Part shown: piece by piece, positions 45,250-57,779 of the stretch | Position numbering within the stretch: position 1 is the first letter of the stretch | Layout of the letters: each line of letters begins with the position of its first letter | Assembly (NCBI GenBank): GCA_916613615.1 | Contig: OU744728.1 | Coordinates: 28,723,450-28,787,449, forward strand | Length of the DNA stretch: 64,000 bases | Direction: 5' to 3' | DNA from: Steromphala cineraria | Lineage: Eukaryota > Mollusca > Gastropoda > Trochida > Trochidae | Position numbers and translations under genes: made by a program | The notes under the pieces: generated by a model | What the model saw: only the letters and a program-made list of their open reading frames with translations | What the model was told of the DNA's origin: nothing | Database searches by the model: none

Positions 45250-46385
45250 GGTAAAATCCCTTTGCAGCTAGCAATATGCAAGGAATCTAATGGTATTGCC
45301 GTATCAAGTCTGATATAGCTTGCAAGTGACGTGACGAGGTATCATAGATATGCAAATAAAAAAAGTGTTGTTGCATAAGCCCACAGAAAGGTTCACGACA
45401 TTGTCACAGAAATTATATCTTGATTGATTTCTTTGTAAACAACATGTCTCCATGACAATATTTTATGTACACAGACTATTGGTATATTTCTTAGAATTCA
45501 TTTGCACAAACGAGGAAGATAAGCAGTAATTAGTCCAATGTCAACATTAATTATCAGTTAAGAATCAATCAAACAAGCCTATACTGTTGATCGGTTGAAA
45601 AAAAAAAAACCCGTTTCATGAGAGCAACGCCCTGAGTAAACTGTCAAGTACTTTACAACATGCTTTCACAAGTATACCCGTCTGGAAAATTGATTTTCAA
45701 GACAAATAGTAACTACATTGAGAAAAGGATTGTGTTCAAATTATATGGCAAGTTCTTACTTTAATGAGTTATTGTTATTGTTTGAATCTCAAGATATTAT
45801 GTCTTTGTGGTGTAAATCCAGTCAAGATGTTGGAATGACATCATCTATTTGATAAAATGGCTCAAGCAAAGTGAGGCCATTAACTTTTTGCTAGAAGCCC
45901 AAACATATCTTATCGAAATGTCACTTCAGCAGAAGCTATTCAAAACATTTCCTCTATATTTTTTGCGCAGCTATTACTTAAATTGTTCCTAGAGTTACTA
46001 ATATAATATGATGCTAACGAACGACAAAGATGACGTTAAATTTCAGTTTTATTCCTATTCACCAATCAAAATCCAATTAATCCAGTGCATAAAACATACT
46101 ACTGGTTTCAGCTCGGATGAGAAGAAAGACACATGCAAATATTTCATATCAAATATTTGATTAAAGAATATTTACCTACGGACAAATGGACAATTGGAAG
46201 AAAAGGTACCTTCAGGCTTGTTAATACAATATCAATATGTTACCAATTATTCGTTTGAACTCTGTATCGTTGGTAAAGGTTAAAGCTATTTATTAACCAA
46301 ACAAAACAAGCCATGATTTACCTTTACAATGTAACATCAATTTACAGTCACTTATCCATTAGTTCTCTGGAGGGACAGACGTATC
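45250..46385. other. Divergent intergenic region between receptors C and D
   Basis: 1.1 kb between two oppositely directed starts. Contains a poly-A run near 45599 and no gene. From about 46170 onward it aligns by eye with the sequence upstream of G (for example TTATCCATTAGTTCTCTGGA against TTATCCACTAGTTCTCTGGA). Confidence 0.5.
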
Positions 46386-47439
46386 ATGATGTTGGCTGTC
46401 AGTGTGTGTTTCCTTGGGGTCCTGTCTATGGTAAAAGCTAATTTACAAGTGTATGACTCGCAACAATTGGTCCAAGATCTGCTCAGGAACTACACCAAAC
46501 AATCTGCTCCTCAGAGAAGAAACAAAATTGCTGTTAAAGTTAATGTAACATTTCAGTTGCGAAATGTTCTTGATTTTGAAGAAGAAAACGAGTGGATGGA
46601 TGACAATAACTTGGTTTGATTTCAGGCTGTCCTGGAATATGAGTAAATATGGCAATGTTGAAACAGTCCACCTGATAAGGGATGACCTTTGGATACCGGA
46701 CATAATGATTGATAATGCAGTGGACGAATACCACACTGTCGGTAAGCCAAGTGATATTTTGATTGTGAAGTCAAATGGTCACGTGATGTGGTTTGCTGGA
46801 AATGTCTACAGGACAAAATGTAGTATGAACCTTACATACTTTCCTTTTGATGACCAAACTTGTGATATTCTCTTTGCAACTTGGTCACTAAGTCGCGATT
46901 TTGTTGAATTTGAAACTATAGAATCAAGTATGGCAAATTTATATAAACAACACGGACAGTGGATAATCACAGGTATAAACATTGAGCTAACTTTGAAAAA
47001 CAGCGATTATCCAACTGCAGTTGTTCACTTGAAACTGCAAAGGCGGAGCACATTCTTTGTTCTAAACATTGCATTGCCTGTGGTAACAACGACCTTCCTG
47101 AACGCCTTTGTGTTCCTGCTACCGGCAGAGTCTGGAGAGAAGATCACTCTATCCACAGCTCTCTTCTTGTCTTATGCTGTGTTTCTCGGTTCCATCACTG
47201 ACAACATGCCCAAGACCTCAACCACCATTTCCATCTTTGGTATGTTTGTAGCAGCCCAGCTGATTTTGAGTATGCTGTCAATCCTGTGTACTGTTCTTCT
47301 TCTGAGAATGAAGAAAAATAGTGAACAATATAAGAAGCTGACTCGTAAGAAAGATGTTCATTTCTTTATTGTGTTCTTTTCACTTGCATTTCTTGCAAGT
47401 ACCCTTCTTCTCATATTGTTTGAACTGAAACCAGTATAA
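46386..47439 (+). pseudogene. Cys-loop channel D, frameshifted
   Basis: A receptor of the C/E/F type in two frames. The first (46386-46619) has the signal peptide and N-terminal strands; the second continues to a normal stop at 47439, with loop A (WIPD), a 13-residue Cys-loop (CSMNLTYFPFDDQTC), loop-B Trp, TM1, GEK with Leu 9' and Asp 20', TM3 and TM4. Compared with its sister G, D lacks 18 bases around 46591 and has four extra bases (TGAC at 46601-46604). The four-base insertion breaks the frame in the loop-D region. Everything after it is intact, so the lesion is recent, or an assembly error. No loop-C cysteine pair. Confidence 0.85.
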
Positions 47440-47694
47440 GGGATTTTCAATACAGGAAGATCCAATTCTTTGGATTAAACTTGTTCAATCTTCTGATTAA
47501 CACTTTCCGATAGTTTTTTCTTGTTTATATATATATATGTATATATTCATTATCCGTTATGTAATGGCCTGAAGAGGCTTGTAAAGCTGAAAGCGCTAGC
47601 CATTAAAATTAATGGATTATTACTTCTAACACCGAACTTTTTTATATATTTCAATACCTGAGAGTTGGAGCTGACAATCTATGATTGTGAACTT

Positions 47695-47734
<40 letters not shown>

Positions 47735-50700
47735 TAAAAAGGTGTAGAAGTCTCACGTGAAGTAAATGTAGATATGATAAATAAAATACTTCAGACGACA
47801 CTTGCTGTAGGTATCATTTTAATGATGACTGGATGCGTCGCATTTCGACTTGTTAACAAGTCTTTTCAACAGTGTGGAGTTCTCACAACATGGCAAATAT
47901 ATATAGGTAGACATGTATAGCGCTGTAACAATGTACAATAGACGTTGATTAATTGGTAAGTTGGGAAGTGTCAAGTGGGTGGCTTAATTAGTGCTTCCCT
48001 TTTCATCCACATTTTAACACTTTTATTTTCTTCCCTCATTGTATAATTTTTCCATATTTCTAATAGTTTATCTTGTCCATGATCTGCTTCACTGTCAATG
48101 CAAATGCCTGAAATCACTTGTGACATAAATTCATCTATGTCATGGTATATTTTGACATATTTGGCAAGTTCATTCAAAATATTATCAATTTCAAACTCAA
48201 CTATTTTGAAAATTGTACTCTATATTCCTCAGAAACAAATCCATTTCCCTTTTCCAGATATTTATTTGGTATAAAAGGGGTTAGCATGTCTAAAAAGTCA
48301 CTATATATTTCTGCAGTCCGTTTCGTTCTGACTGCATTTTAATATGCCTGCTTTCTGTCATTAAGCTTCCTTGAACATTGTACTCTATAATCCTCAGAAA
48401 CAAATCCCTTTCCCTTTTCCAAATATTTAACATTACAATTTGATTTAAGTTATAAAATGTATTGATGGTGTACCAGGAACGAGCAAACGTTGTGTCATCA
48501 CTTCCAAAACTGTTCTTGAGTCATACAATCGGAAAAAAGTCTTGAGAACTTAACAATCTCACTTAAATATATTTATTGCATGCCAATATCGATGTTCTTA
48601 CCTCGAAAGTTGCAATTTGTCAATGGTTTGGGACCAAGGACTGTTAATTGGGCATAGGAAGAGCTCTGATTACATTTGTCCCTGTCCCCTGGACATCATG
48701 CCTGGACATCATGCCGACCTTTGATGTGCACTATCCATGACCTTGCGTGTGTTTGATGTGTACTATCCATGACCTGGCGTGTGTTCTTACGTAGCAGATA
48801 TTAGCCTTCATGTAGTGAAAAAACAACTGTTTATAGTGTTTCTGTGTTAATAAAAAACACAATAACCGTCTGTATCGCTGCATTATGTTACCATTAGAAA
48901 CTAAAGAACAATTGCGATTCTTGTAATAAGGGTACATGTAGTCGTTGATTATTTTTGTCAATTTTCAGAGGGAATTTAAGCTACACTGTAAGCCACTTTC
49001 TAGAGTTTTATTTAAAAAGGGGGTAGACAAAGAGTGCTTACGGACAGGTTCCTATCATGAACAAGCCCCAGCATCTAAGTCATGTTATTTTAACAGGATG
49101 TACTCAATAAATAGTTTTAAGCCTAAACGTTTTTGACATTTCATTTTGAAAATGGTAGAATTTCTTTTGGACGTGAGTTTAGTTTTTAACATTTCAGAAC
49201 TCCATTAATTGTTTTCTTCAATAATAATAAACAGCCGATTGATTGATCTCCAACTGATAATGTTGACATAACAAAAATTAGTGCTTATTTATCTCATTTG
49301 TGCAAAGGAATTTTTCAATTTTGTATGTAATAAATTGCTTTTGTAAATTTCTTATTCATAATGTAATAATCCTGAATTTATTTTCTCTGAGAGCTTCTTT
49401 CACCATTTTTAGGGCTAATGCAACAGCCAATCTTTTCGTATAATATCATCTGCACAATGCATCTTTAACTGTCCCTTACGAGCTACAACAAATGTTGCAA
49501 GAGTAAACTATTTGATTTCTTATACATATTCTATAATGTTAAAGGAGTAATAAATGTTTAATTCATGAATGCACACTTGGTGTTTTCAAATCATCTCCTT
49601 TTGGTCTGTTGACACTCTAAAATATAACGAGTCGTTTTGTTGATGACAAGGTCGGCCTATGGCTGCACACCTTAAGCTGGTTAACTTACATGTACCTGCA
49701 TATTCTAGTGCAAATATCATATAGTTTTGAATCTCTTTGAGGGATCCTAACATTGCAATATGAAACCAATATTGTTGAAAATTCACTTTATTAACATATC
49801 CGTATACCATACTTAACAATAATCCGTAATTTTGGCAGGTCATTAAAGTGAGCAGGGGTAAAACAATTTTGTATATATGTTGGTTTTTTTTGCTACATAT
49901 TTCTTCATATAATATATTGTTTTATCTAGATACTTATATGAAAAGTTGATAACGTAAGACTTTTCTGTTTTCTTTTAATGGCAATCCTTGATTTGGCCAA
50001 TCACTCGGGTTTGAAAAACCTATTCCTATCTCAAAACGTCTATTATGTAAATTGGGTGCCCTTCTAGAGCATTTAAAACGTGTACTAATGTACACAGAAA
50101 TTAATTATGATGTTCACATTCAACCTCACTTTGAAGACAAATATTTGATGCAAAACCCCATTTCGTAATGTCAAATAATTCAATTTATACGATAATATAT
50201 CACTTACTCATTAATGTTTTCTCAGGCACGCATAGGCTTTTACAAGATTAAATTACATTTACAACAATTACACTATTACTACTGCAATATTCCCTTCAAA
50301 GGCATTCATTGCATCCTTAACAGTTAACAGCGACGAACTACAAATTGTGTGTGATTAAGGTACCATTACTCTCTAGATCCGCTTACTTTTCAATGATTTG
50401 TAACATGAGAGTGTTTAGATATGAATCATAGTTCATAGTTGTGCAATCTGTAATCGAGTCAATTTGAAGTATTGTTCAAATATTTTTCACTTAACTTGTG
50501 CACGTTTACTTCTTTTTGTTGACAAAGCAATCATCAATCACTTTTTCCTCAACAGAATTGTTTTCTTAGCTGAGAAACCAATGCCAAAAATGAAATGTAA
50601 AAAAACATTTTGAAGATTATTGTTTTATTTCATTTGAGTTCGAGGAAGGATTATTTGTTCTGAATAGTGTTTTCAAACGTTATCTCATCAATCGTCGATA

Positions 50701-50755
50701 TATCACATGCAGCAATAAATGAATTCAGATGGACAGAAGAAACAGAAGGCAAAAC
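47440..50755. other. Intergenic D to E; microsatellite and small repeats
   Basis: Holds a TA microsatellite at about 47705-47735; a 55-base direct repeat (ATTGTACTCTATATTCCTCA at 48216, again at 48378); TGATGTG-ACTATCCATGACC repeated near 48722-48785; and the second copy of the 31.7-kb dispersed repeat, reversed, at 48698-48860. No gene seen. The last 330 bases match the region upstream of F. Confidence 0.5.
48698..48860 (-). repeat. Dispersed repeat, copy 2 (reversed)
   Basis: CATGCCGACCTTTGATGT and CATGTAGTGAAAAAACAACT GTTTATAGTG are the complement of words in the 31715-31845 copy. Confidence 0.6.
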
Positions 50756-51829
50756 ATGTTTTCTGCTACTTTGTACAGTTGTGTTATATTTTGTGTTATA
50801 CATGCTAGTTCATTGAGAGTTTATGACTCACAAAGATTGGTTCAAGATATGCTGAGAAACTACACCAAGCAGTCTGTTCCTCAGAGATGTGAATTTGAAG
50901 CCGTAGGTGTTAACATTACATTCAATTTCCGAAATATTCTCGATCTGGAAGAGGAAACAGAAATTCTAACAACGAGAGGATGGATGAAAATAGTGTGGTA
51001 TGATTTGAGACTTTCTTGGAATGAAACTGATTATGGGGGTGTTGATACCATGTACATGAATCAATGCGATCTTTGGAAACCAGATATAGTCATTGATAAC
51101 TCTGCTGACGAATACATCATTGTTGGTCAAGCAAGTGATGACCTGGTTGTCAAATCAAGTGGTCAGGTATTGTGGTTTGCTGGCAATGTTTACAAGACCA
51201 GATGCACTATAGACTTAACTTACTTTCCATTTGATGAACAAAGTTGTGGGATGTTTCTGACAACTTGGACACAACAACGTAATGTGGTCGAATTTAACAA
51301 CATAAGTGCCCCAATACAAGCTCTAGTGGAACAACATGGTGAGTGGAAGGTGAATAGTATCTACATGAAGATAGTGTTTCGATATGAGGGTTATCCCAAT
51401 GCAATTATCTCATTAACTATTGTTCGGAGAACGACATTCTTTATCTTAAATGTGGTTGTACCAGTAATAACGTTAACGTTCATCAACGCATTTGTGTTCC
51501 TTCTACCAGCAGAATCTGGAGAGAAGATCACTCTATCAACAGCTCTCTTCTTGTCCTACTCAGTTTTTCTGAGCTCTATCTCTGATCAGATGCCCAAGAC
51601 ATCGAAAACTATCTCGATTTTGGGAGGGTATGTCTTTGCCCAGCTGATCGTGAGTGTTCTTTCTATCCTCTGTACCGTGGCTACCCTGAAAATCCACCAC
51701 AGATCTCAGTCAACATCTAACTACAGAGACACCACAAAGAATGAACGAAAATATACTAGCCAGAAAATGGATCTTGTTTCTTTTTCCTGTTCTTTTCTCT
51801 TGCAATCACTGCATGTGGGATTCTCATAA
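50756..51829 (+). pseudogene. Cys-loop channel E, frameshift in TM4
   Basis: Nearly identical to F through the first 340 residues: signal peptide (MFSATLYSCVIFCVIHASS), loop-D Trp in GWMKIVW, WKPD, Cys-loop, loop-B Trp, TM1, GEK with Leu 9' and Asp 20', TM3 and a short intracellular loop. The start at 50756 is preferred to the in-frame ATG at 50729 because it matches F and puts the signal peptide at the N-terminus. One T is missing from the run at 51776-51779 relative to F. This turns the TM4 helix into SFSCSFLLQSLHVGFS and stops 20 bases early. Loss of TM4 normally prevents assembly, so this is probably non-functional. Polyadenylation signals (AATAAA near 52030, AATAAAA near 52212) follow. 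Confidence 0.85.
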
Positions 51830-51844
51830 TGGGGACCTATTTGA

Positions 51845-52943
51845 AAATCCTGTAGAAATGTGTACAGTACAGCAGTAAGTTGAGTGACAGTGTGAAACTG
51901 TGTACATTTTACAAAGAGACAGTAAACCATGGACTCTTGGATATTTCCCCCCCCCCAGAATCCATTGACTCTAAAAACCTTTTCCCCTAAAAGTTGCAAT
52001 GAGTCATGTAAATGACAAGAGACATGACAATAAAGTTACTGTACAAGTGATGTTCTATTTCAGATCTTCTGCACCTGCACAAGTTATTACTTACATTGAA
52101 TACTCAAACAAATTATAAATTTGATATGTTATAACATGTTCATGTACATTATAAACATGATATTTCATGGCCATATTATTTTAATTTGCACACATCTGTT
52201 TTCTTCTGAAAGATGTTATGCAATAAAAGTGAATATGTAAGACGTACTGTTTCATTTGTGTTGACTTCATTGTATTACGCAGATTGTCAGATGGTGATAG
52301 TTTTCCTGGTTTTTCATTGATTGTTATGAACTAATTCACAGAAAGTATTGATTATCAAATTACTATGTCTTTGCCTACAATTGTTCATCTTTAATAATTA
52401 AAGCAATATTTTATGGTGGGGGTACAGGTACAGGCGAGCGATCTTCTTTAAACAAAAGAGGAGGACTATTAGAAACACAATAGAGAAGGACCCCTCACGA
52501 GGTCTTTCCGTCACAGAATCACCCTGCCTTCTGTATCGATGAGAGATCAAGCTCAAGTTCTCTGCTTTGGGCAGCGGTTAACTGAAAGCCCTTGGCGACT
52601 TCCTTCTCTATTAAGCAACAAATAGTTCGTAGAAGTCGAGAGTACGTGCCTATCTATTAGAAGGTTGTTATTGTTAAATGCTTTATTGATTATTGTTCTT
52701 TTTAAAGAATCTAAGTTTGAACAAAGCATATGGGTATTATAAACAACAACAGACTCGTGACGAGGAAATGCAAGTTTATCATTCCCTCATTATATCAATT
52801 AATCTTCTTGCATAGATTATGAAAGTAATATAAACAAGAAGACATAGTCATCAACATCCCCCGCCAAATTTATTCTTATTTTTAATTAAGTCAGAACCTT
52901 CTCCTAAATACTCGAGTGTATTTAAAATTATCATGACACCAAA
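51845..52943. other. 3' flank of E
   Basis: Poly-C run near 51946. Matches the 3' flank of the F partial copy from 62850 on. No gene seen. Confidence 0.45.
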
Positions 52944-53465
52944 CTCCGGAAAAATATTTGCGCGGTTCTGATTTTCGAACTCCATCAAGGTATTAATACC
53001 TTGAAGGCACACATCAAATTTGATGATCCTATCTGTAACAGTTTCTGAGAAAAATTGACTCCTTTGAAGACGCCTCGAACAGAGTCCCAAAAACGTAACA
53101 AGGGCAATAACTCCGGAAAAAATATTTGCGCGGTTCTGATTTTCAAACTCCATCAAGGTATTGATACCCTGAAGGCACACATCAAATTTGATGATCCTAT
53201 CTTAAACGGTTACTGAGAAAAATTGGCTCCTTTGAAGACACCTCGAACAGAGTCCCAAAAAAACATAACAAGGGCAATAACTCGGGAAAAAATATTTGCG
53301 CGGTTCTGATTTTCGAACTCCATCAAAGTATTGATACCCTGAAGGCACACACAAAATTTGATAATCCTATCTTTAATGGGTTCTGAGAAAAATTGGCTCC
53401 TTTAACTCGGACGCACGGACGGACGCACGCACGGACACACGGAGCTCAAACCTATATCCCCCTTC
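52944..53465. repeat. Three-copy tandem repeat, about 169-bp unit
   Basis: Units start at about 52944, 53111 and 53281 (CTCCGGAAAAAATATTTGCG CGGTTCTGATTTTC...). The last runs into GGACGCACGGACGGACGCAC and a closing GGGGGA-type end. The minus strand is open over two units and gives a repeated peptide (GINTLMEFENQNRANIF); a coding role is unlikely. Confidence 0.85.
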
Positions 53466-53993
53466 CACTTCGTGGCGGGGGATAATAAAAGTGATTCAGG
53501 ACTGTTAGGAGGCAGTCTCAGAATTAAAGACCAAAAAGGATCTACGTCTTAAAACTACAAAAGAGTGTATGTGATAAAAAATTAGGATTTAACCAAATTT
53601 TTTACTTAATATTGGTTTATGATCTTGGGACCTTGAAAGATAACTTGTCATTTCTCGTGACTCCTCAGATTTTGTCTAAATAGATCCATTTACATGTATT
53701 CTACAGTTACATGTACAAAAATGCCTTGCCATTGTCTGGATATACAATCATCACATTTCTATTTAACAATCATAAGAGTCCATCTATATATGGCATGTAT
53801 CCATGCACATTGCATGCTCAAAACACTAAGTGACCTATTACTACAACCGGTCGCCTGTCAGGTGCTCAAATTCAGACTACCATTGTATCATTAACGGTAA
53901 GAAATTAGTGCTGGGTGGTACGTTTAGAGCTAAGTCACCTACCCAGGGTGACACCACACGTTTCTAAACTAATGTCTTAGTTGTTTTTGCCAG

Positions 53994-54317
53994 GGAATCA
54001 ACTCTTCAAACTTTTGGATTATCCAGCAATGGGTTACCGACCCATCCAGAGAGCTGCTCCCGTTGTTGATGAATTATTTTGATAGCCGTCGACTGAGCAT
54101 TGCACAGGACAACGTGTCACCATTTGTAATTTCCACTCCTAAAAGAGCCAAGGAAATGGATTTACATTTAAATGTCAAGTGTTCTGGAAACACACGCACA
54201 ACATTTATCATTAACAGCAATTATGTAAGTGACGTCTATCAAAAGATAAAATGCTTAGGCCCACGTTTACAGAAAATAGAAATATCCATTACACAGTCAA
54301 TTCATGAAGCGCATTAG
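53994..54317 (+). CDS. Possible terminal exon, unknown function
   Basis: After a TTTTTGCCAG acceptor, one frame stays open for 107 residues (GINSSNFWIIQQWVTDPSRE..., then ...LGPRLQKIEISITQ SIHEAH). No domain recognised. The corresponding sequence in the second block (about 63820-63910) has indels that break the frame, which argues against a conserved gene. An upstream exon was not found. Confidence 0.25.
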   Translation, partial: GINSSNFWIIQQWVTDPSRELLPLLMNYFDSRRLSIAQDNVSPFVISTPKRAKEMDLHLNVKCSGNTRTTFIINSNYVSDVYQKIKCLGPRLQKIEISITQSIHEAH

Positions 54318-54898
54318 CGGCAGATTATAGTTGTTTTTCTAGAGGGTAAGTTTATCGTTGTCACCAAAGCTGTTCTCTGTAGTTTAAAATGTATTTTAAT
54401 CTGATGAAAATGTTTTTGTGTATCTTACGAAGAATTGACACAGGACATAATAACATCGATTGAACTTCAGTAAATCAATCGACCTGATCCATGTTCTAAA
54501 GGACCTTGTCCATCAGATATGGAGACCACGCCCAACACGAGTCACATCCCCATCACATATTCTCATTAAACCATTTCCATGGTTGTACCAGAGGTTTTGT
54601 ACCATTTGGAATACGAAAGGTTGTTTTACGTAAAATTGGGGTACACATGTAATAATTTGTTTTGAAAATGCATGTCCTTACTTTAAAAGTAATTTTGGAG
54701 ATATAATGCATCCTGCTTCAATTATGATGTAAAACACTAGTCTATAATTGTCAGAAGCAAATCCATCATCTGAACCAACGCTGTGATAAAATGAATTTTA
54801 CTCCGATCAAAACGGTAATACATGAGAGGCTGTGGTTTGTCTTGACTTTCAGCTTGTACTTACTAAAGGGGCTCATTACATTACATCATATTTCATTA

Positions 54899-55712
54899 CA
54901 ATCTAAATAAATTTAGATCAACAGGTTTTATATTTTGTCATACTGTTGATCTAAGATTGGCCCGTAAGGCAGGTCATCCAGCTGACCTCTGAAATCAGCC
55001 GCTCGGCCAATCAGAAAAGTTGCCCTAGCTCGCTGGAAGTTTAAAAAACTCAGCAGCACATGTTTTGAAATGGATGATGTTCGGAGCTCTATCATTCGGA
55101 GCGGAGCAGAGCGACCATTTCGATGAACAACCCGATTGCTTGGATCTATTAATAGATTATATTTTTCATTTTAAAATGATTAGCGTACTTGCTAGTTGTC
55201 AATGACAAATGATGATTGCACGTCGTACAGATACTAACGTTGCGAATAATAATCACAAAGTTAGAGCACAATGAATGTCAATATTTACGAAAATCCTCAT
55301 GCAAGGGGAGGTAACTCCTTTTTTTATCAAACTCGTTTGTACTTATTTCTTTCGTTTCCATCCAAATAATTTTTAAAAAAATGATCTTTTGTCAATCATA
55401 AATCTAAAAATGTTTCATACAACCAAAATAAAGCCAACCTACTGATATTATTTTTATCAGTATCAAAAACAATATCTATTTTACACAATGCACACTGTTT
55501 TTGAGAACAGGCCATAAGCTATCATATGTTTCTTCCATTCACACATTGAATGAGTGACTATGAACTGATTGTGACGTCGAATTTGATTGATCAAATCGCG
55601 AATTCGTTATTTGCATACGAAAGGTTCACCGGGACGACCTCTCACACTGGTCAGTCTTAGATCAACAGTATGACTAAATATTAAACCTGCTGATCTAAAT
55701 TTATTTAGATTG
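54899..55712. mobile_element. Inverted-repeat element, 814 bp
   Basis: Terminal inverted repeats of about 60 bp: left CAATCTAAATAAATTTAGAT CAACAGG..., continuing through GTCATACTGTTGATCTAAGA; right its complement. The tip itself is a small palindrome (AATCTAAATAAATTTAGAT). TTCATTA occurs close to both outer edges but not at exactly matching positions. Related sequence lies at 13245. No transposase frame found. Confidence 0.75.
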
Positions 55713-56222
55713 ACTTCATTATTATTTACAAAGCGTTGGTGTACAAAAGTATGAGTTTTGTCAAATGACTCTTTGGGGTGATTAAGATATCTAATTCTTT
55801 TTGAAGTCAGATTCGTTATTCTCAGACACTTTAAATGTTAAATGGAAATTCTATACAATGTTTTACTACCTAATGTTAATGTGTTTGGGGAAGAGGATTG
55901 AAAAGATTTTTAGACCATGTCCTTAAGTCTGTCAACGATCACAGACACAATAAATCAACAATTTATTATCTCTGTCTAATAGATATAGCCAGAAAGAACA
56001 ATAAAACACTGTTTACCGACAGATGAATTGATAAATTGAAGAGATTGTGCATTCAGGCCGCGTAAGCTAAGATCAATTTGCTTTCATTTATTGGTTTGAA
56101 GAGTGAATCATTGGTAATGTATAAAAGTGTTAACTAACCCAACAATCAACTGTAATATGCCATTACAGGTTTTAATCAATTTCACTTATCCACTAGTTCT
56201 CTGGAGGGATAGACGTATCACA
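55713..56222. other. 5' flank of receptor G
   Basis: A TATAAAAG at 56120-56127 lies about 100 bases before the G start; the matching place upstream of D lacks a TATA box. Block homology with the D flank starts near 56010. Confidence 0.4.
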
Positions 56223-56968
56223 ATGTTGGCTGTCAGTGTGTGTTTCCTTGGGGTACTGTATATAGTAAATGCCTCTTTACAAGTGTATGACTCGCAACAA
56301 TTGGTCCACGATTTGCTCAGAAACTACACAAAACAATCTGCTCCTCAGAGAAGAAACAAAATTGTTTTATCAGTTAATGTAACATTTCAGATACGAAATG
56401 TTCTTGATTTTGAAGAAGAAAACGAAATTTTGACAACAGGTGGGTGGATGGAAATAAATTGGTTTGATTTTAATTCTGGAATATGAGTTAATATTGAAAT
56501 ATGGAAACAGTCCACCTGATAAGGGATGACCTTTGGATACTGGATATAATGATTGATAATACAGTGGATGAATACCACACTGTTGGTATGCAAAGTGATA
56601 TTTTTTATTGTGAAGTCAACTGGTCATGTGATGTGGTTTGCTGGAAATGTCTACAGGACAAGATGTAGTATGGACCTTAGATACTTTCCTTTTGACAACC
56701 AATCTTGTGATATTCTCCTTGCAACTTGGTCACTTAGTCGCGATTTTGTTGAATTTGAAACTATAGAATCAAGTATGGCAAATTTATAAAAACAACACGG
56801 ACAGTGGAGAATCACAGGTATGAACATTGAGCTAACTTTGAAAAACAGCAATTATCCAACTGCAGTTGTTCACTAGAAACTGCAAAGGCGGAGCACATTC
56901 TTTGTTCTAAACATTGCATTGCCTGTGGTTACAACGACCTATCTGAACGCCTTCGTGTTCCTGCTACA
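56223..56968 (+). pseudogene. Cys-loop channel G, dead and 3'-truncated
   Basis: Sister of D. The start (MLAVSVCFLGVLYIVNASLQ) and N-terminal domain are well kept, including the GGWMEINW loop-D segment that D has lost. About nine bases are then missing near 56468, giving a TGA at once; an extra T lies near 56603; TAT to TAA makes a stop near 56786; and TTG to TAG makes another near 56875. Homology ends inside TM1 (NAFVFLL), after which the sequence is unrelated, so TM2 to TM4 are gone. A clear pseudogene. Confidence 0.92.
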
Positions 56969-57779
56969 GTCAGTTGACTGTATAAACCTGTCTTCAAAAC
57001 TTAATTTTGAATCACAAACAGCAACTAGTTAATAAAATAATCATTACATTCATTTATATTTCTTTTAACAAAATTATACATACAGAGATTTCACAGCACT
57101 ATGGTACAACGAACTGTTAAAAGATTATAAACTGAAAAAGATCTAATTGAATTAAACGTAATAATAGTTTAATAATACATGTTGTTGTGTAAAAATAACA
57201 TATTAGAGATCCCTACTGGAATTAATCAATCTAGAGAATGAAAAAATCTGTGCTTTACATAAATATTGCATGTTAGGTTTCCAAAGTAAGAACAGGAGAA
57301 AAGAATGAGGAAATTTTGTATCATTATAAATAAACATATAATTCAACAGTAACAATTAATTTCCTTGTTTTTCAAGATTTCATTTGTGAAATAACTTTTT
57401 TGTTTATCATTTTGGTTTTATTGTATTCCAAGGTACAAAAAAAACAATAACATTAATTGTTGCATTGCTAAAAGCCTGGATTTGCATCAATTAATAAGGT
57501 AATCAAGAAATTTGTTTTGTAATAGGTTTCCATTGCATTTGTTACGTATTTGACAATAAACATAACATTTATTGTTCTGAATTGTTATTGTTATCAATTT
57601 CTGATCAGAAGAGTGCTTTGTCTTTAGTAGAAATTACACATTCTGTTGGTATCATTGGCCAGATAGGCACCTGTAATACTGTCTTGTTTGTTTACATAAA
57701 ATCGAAAGAAGGTGTCAATGAATATGTCAAAACTCTTCTGGCTAAGTGATGTACGTTTCACTAAAGTTGAATTGCCAAA
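56969..57779. other. Intergenic after G break
   Basis: AT-rich, no gene. The point where homology to D is lost (about 56968) may mark a deletion or an insertion edge. Confidence 0.35.

Larger units (their letters stand above)
46170..54310 (+). repeat. Segmental duplication, block 1 (D-E)
   Basis: Holds D and E with their flanks. The 5' flank of D matches that of G, about 300 bp upstream of E matches that of F, and the 3' flank of E matches sequence at 62850-63140. More distant matches continue at 52740/63570, 53640/63658 and 54175/63845. Block 1 also has a three-copy tandem repeat (52944-53404) absent from block 2. Confidence 0.75.

Noticed and set aside
52851..53180. Minus-strand frame of 109 residues with repeated peptide
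   Set aside because: Lies in the 169-bp tandem repeat; the repetition follows the DNA repeat and the third unit breaks it.
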